Assembly (NCBI GenBank): GCA_947174155.1
Contig: CAMWHX010000044.1
Span: 1 to 7,664, forward strand
Direction: 5' to 3'
Length of the DNA stretch: 7,664 bases
DNA from: an uncultured Porphyromonadaceae bacterium
Lineage (GTDB): Bacteria; Bacteroidota; Bacteroidia; Bacteroidales; Muribaculaceae
Below, piece by piece: positions 5,611 to 7,664 of the stretch (positions are counted from its first letter, which is position 1; each line of letters starts with the position of its first letter). Position numbers and translations under genes: made by a program. The notes below the pieces were generated by a model. It worked only from the letters and a program-made list of their open reading frames with translations, ran no database searches and had not been told where the DNA came from.

Positions 5611-7281
5611 TCAATAATGAAACGAGGAGCCCCCCAGGAACTCCCTGAGCAGTGAGGTGGCCGGGACTTGGTCAGCGGGGATGGAGGTGAAGTAGGAGAG
5701 GAGTTTGAGCAGGCGGTAGGCGTCGGCATACTGGGGCACATCGTGAGGCACCTGTCGAAGCAGGGGCTCGGCGTAATCCTTCATCACCCCGAGCTCGAAG
5801 ATGAGGGAGGAGTTGAAGGTGGCGTCGGCGTTTTCCTGAAACGGGAAGATCCATTTCTCCTCACCGCGGCGCACACTGGGCCAGCGGCGCAGCGTGTCGA
5901 GAGCGGAGGTGTGGCGATATTTGTGGTCACGCACGAGTCGGCGCAACAGACGGCTGTCGGTAGTCGATATCCAGTTGTGCTCATCAATGGAGAGGGTCGT
6001 GAGGGCCGAGACGTAGACTTTATAGACCTCATCATCACAGAGACCGGCGGTAAGCTCCGGATTCAGGCCGTGGATACCTTCGAGCAGCAGGACATTGCCC
6101 GGTTCGAGGTGGAGAGGCCGCTCGCGTTCCACCCGGCGTCCCAGCTCGAAGCTGTAGGTGGGGAGGTTGATGGTCTCCCCGGCGAGTAGACGCTTCAGGT
6201 CGGAGTGCAGCCGGTCGAGGTCCAGGGCGTGCAGATGCTCATAGTCGTAGTCGCCCGAGGAGTCACGCGGGGTGTGTTCACGGTCGACGAAGTAATCGTC
6301 GAGCGATATCATGCGCGGTGTCATCAGGTTGGTCATCAGCTGGATGGCGAGGCGCTTGGTCGTGGTGGTCTTACCCGACGAGGAGGGGCCGGCCAGGGTG
6401 ATGATACGGGCACCCCCGTGGCGGTTGCGCTCCGTGATGTCGTCGCTGATGCGCCCGAGCAGTTTGTCGTGCATGGCCTCGGCCACGTTGATGAGTTCGG
6501 CGGTGCGTCGCTCCTGAACCGCCACATTGAGTTGCCCTGCATCCGAAACGCGGATGACGCGGTTGAATTTCAGATAATCCGTGAAGGCGCGATACATCTT
6601 CTCCTGCTCCACCGGGGTAGCGGGACGCGAGAGATCCTCCGCATCGGGGGGAAGAAGCAGCATCCCCTCCTTGAAGGGTATGAGGTCGAAGACCTTGAGC
6701 ATGCCGGTGTCGCTCACCAGCGGTCCGTAGTAGCTGTCACAGAGACCGTCCAGCTCGTAGTATGTCGTGTAGAGATCATGAGTAGTCTCCAGAAGGAGCA
6801 CCTTGGCGTCGAGTCCCTGCCTGCGGAAGCGCTCGCAGGCATCCTTGGTCAGACTCTCCCGGCGCTCGAAGGGGAGGGCACGCTCCGACAGGTCGCGCAT
6901 GGTGTCGCGTATGGCCGCAACCTCGTCAGCAGTCACGGCGCGGGGGGAGCCGTCAGGATGCGACAGGCGGGTGTAGTAACCGCGGGAGACACTGTGCTCG
7001 ATACGCATACAGATACTCGGAAGCACCTCCTCCACAGCGCGATACATCATCATGCAAAGCGAGCGCACGACAGCTCGGCGCCCGGTCGGGGAGGCTGCAT
7101 CGACAAACTCGATCTGCTTCGGAGCGTAAAGGGGGTAGGAGAGAGCTTCCGCCTTATTGTTGACCAGGGCGCATACAGGAGTGTTGCCCAGACGGTCACC
7201 GAGCATGACGGCTATCTGGCTGAGGGTTATGCCTCCCGGCACTTCGATATATTGGTCTATATTGGAGCAGAATATACGCAT
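5611..7281 (-). CDS. TGS-domain nucleoside (uridine) kinase-like protein
   Basis: A fusion found in Bacteroidetes and clostridia, annotated as nucleoside or uridine kinase. Residue numbers count from the upstream ATG at 7305. I prefer the second ATG (7281, MRIFCSN, 556 residues) because homologues begin with a similar strand and it leaves a leader of about 30 nt; the first would leave about 9 nt. Residues 9-70 are a TGS domain. Residues 75-215 resemble the ThrRS editing (SAD) domain (ALPFERRE, GPLVSDTG) but lack its metal ligands: the HxxxH site reads RSLCM (81-85), and the His after the conserved Cys (C189) is Leu196. Residues 300-510 form the P-loop kinase with GPSSSGKT (306-313), SLDDYFVDR (334-342) and a Walker B-like VLLLEGIHGLN (405-415). 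The likely activity is ATP-dependent phosphorylation of a nucleoside; the substrate cannot be read from sequence. It is first in the probable kinase-mgtE operon. Confidence 0.9.
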   Translation of the reverse strand: MRIFCSNIDQYIEVPGGITLSQIAVMLGDRLGNTPVCALVNNKAEALSYPLYAPKQIEFVDAASPTGRRAVVRSLCMMMYRAVEEVLPSICMRIEHSVSRGYYTRLSHPDGSPRAVTADEVAAIRDTMRDLSERALPFERRESLTKDACERFRRQGLDAKVLLLETTHDLYTTYYELDGLCDSYYGPLVSDTGMLKVFDLIPFKEGMLLLPPDAEDLSRPATPVEQEKMYRAFTDYLKFNRVIRVSDAGQLNVAVQERRTAELINVAEAMHDKLLGRISDDITERNRHGGARIITLAGPSSSGKTTTTKRLAIQLMTNLMTPRMISLDDYFVDREHTPRDSSGDYDYEHLHALDLDRLHSDLKRLLAGETINLPTYSFELGRRVERERPLHLEPGNVLLLEGIHGLNPELTAGLCDDEVYKVYVSALTTLSIDEHNWISTTDSRLLRRLVRDHKYRHTSALDTLRRWPSVRRGEEKWIFPFQENADATFNSSLIFELGVMKDYAEPLLRQVPHDVPQYADAYRLLKLLSYFTSIPADQVPATSLLREFLGGSSFHY

Positions 7282-7320
7282 GAATGACTGAGGTGAGAGG
7301 GTCATCGGTTAATAATCGTA

Positions 7321-7350
7321 CAAAAATAGCTAAATAATCCGAATTGACAA
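7321..7350 (-). promoter_or_regulatory. Bacteroidetes-type promoter for the kinase-mgtE operon
   Basis: On the minus strand, TTG (7350-7348) is followed after exactly 19 nt by TATTTTTG (7328-7321), a full match to the Bacteroides -7 consensus TAnnTTTG. Transcription should start near 7314. That leaves about 9 nt before the ATG at 7305 and about 33 nt before the ATG at 7281, which supports the second as the start of the kinase gene. Confidence 0.68.
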
Positions 7351-7389
7351 AACCAATCGCCCGGTGATGTCAGACGGGAGGGTGAAGAT

Positions 7390-7420
7390 TTGGTTATGTC
7401 GGGCGAAAGCGCTAACTTTG
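7390..7420 (+). promoter_or_regulatory. Bacteroidetes-type promoter for rnpA
   Basis: TTG at 7390-7392 (within TTTG), a 20-nt spacer, then TAACTTTG at 7413-7420, which matches TAnnTTTG fully. The expected transcription start is about 7425-7428, which coincides with the ATG of rnpA at 7426. It stands back to back with the kinase promoter, with about 39 nt between the two -33 elements. Confidence 0.68.
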
Positions 7421-7425
7421 TGGGT

Positions 7426-7664
7426 ATGGAAGCGAGAAAAGAGACGAGTATAGAGGAAGCACCCACCACGGAGGCCGGGAGCGTCGCTGAGCGTCGCCTG
7501 ACGCTGCGCAAGAGCGCGAAGTTGCGACACCGCTCACTGGTGGAGGGGCTCTTTGCCGAGGGGAAGGGTATGTATGAGCATCCCCTGCGTCTGAAATGGC
7601 GTGTGCTCCGGCCCGGAGAGTTGGAGGGGGTGTTTCGCTACGGGGTGCCCGACCGTATCGGTCC
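7426..7664 (+). CDS. rnpA: Ribonuclease P protein component, 5' part
   Basis: The frame opens at the ATG at 7426 and has no stop before the window ends, giving 79 complete codons. Residues 26-58 (LTLRKSAKLRHRSLVEGLF, then G, HPLRLKWRV) match the start of Bacteroidetes RnpA, the small basic protein that helps the RNase P RNA bind and cut pre-tRNA leaders. The diagnostic RNRxKR motif would lie beyond the edge, so the identification rests on the N-terminal pattern alone. Residues 1-25 (MEARKETSIEEAPTTEAGSVAERR) are a hydrophilic extension ahead of the usual start. No other ATG occurs before the conserved block; the next in-frame Met is residue 49. The gene is divergent from the nucleoside kinase. 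With the promoter found just upstream, its mRNA would be leaderless or nearly so. Confidence 0.82.
   Translation, partial: MEARKETSIEEAPTTEAGSVAERRLTLRKSAKLRHRSLVEGLFAEGKGMYEHPLRLKWRVLRPGELEGVFRYGVPDRIG

Noticed and set aside
4170..5648. A 492-residue open frame on the plus strand
   Set aside because: It lies fully antisense to mgtE, whose protein has intact domains. The antisense product has no recognisable features beyond the mirrored bias of acidic codons (runs of Val/Leu/Asp/His).
6205..7287. A 360-residue open frame on the plus strand
   Set aside because: It is antisense to the nucleoside kinase and open only because of GC-rich codon use; no promoter or family features.

Overview
The window looks like the left end of a contig from a bacterium of the order Bacteroidales; a mouse- or human-gut family such as Muribaculaceae is possible but not proven. 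The evidence is the Bacteroidetes-type promoters (TTG, a 19-20 nt spacer, then TAnnTTTG), the lack of Shine-Dalgarno sites before most starts, and the protein families: a TGS-domain nucleoside kinase, MgtE, MutS and RnpA. By eye the genes from about 740 onward are GC-rich (about 55-60%), while the first ~735 bases are clearly AT-rich.

Layout. Bases 1-73 are not biology: a poly-T run followed by an error-bearing Illumina Nextera P7/i7 adapter, so the contig end carries adapter read-through. Bases 74-735 hold no convincing gene. They contain a tandem 23-bp repeat next to a sequence resembling the end of an insertion sequence (302-347), then a run of four hairpins (462-652) that could belong to a structured RNA or a mobile-element end. 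From 815 to 7281 four genes lie on the minus strand. In transcription order (right to left) they are a TGS/uridine-kinase-like nucleoside kinase, a MgtE magnesium channel, the mismatch-repair protein MutS, and a small, very acidic protein of unknown function. At the right edge the plus-strand gene rnpA (protein part of RNase P) starts and runs off the window.

How the genes relate. The kinase and mgtE are 49 nt apart and probably co-transcribed from a good promoter at 7321-7350. mutS follows mgtE after a 126-nt spacer full of short AT-rich tandem and inverted repeats, and its start codon lies inside one of these repeats. The kinase and rnpA are divergent, with back-to-back promoters in a 144-nt spacer. 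The genes are ordinary housekeeping functions (nucleoside salvage, Mg2+ uptake, DNA repair, tRNA processing) and do not form one known pathway. I found no CRISPR array, defence system or intact mobile element. The least explained part is the hairpin-rich, AT-rich stretch at the left end.
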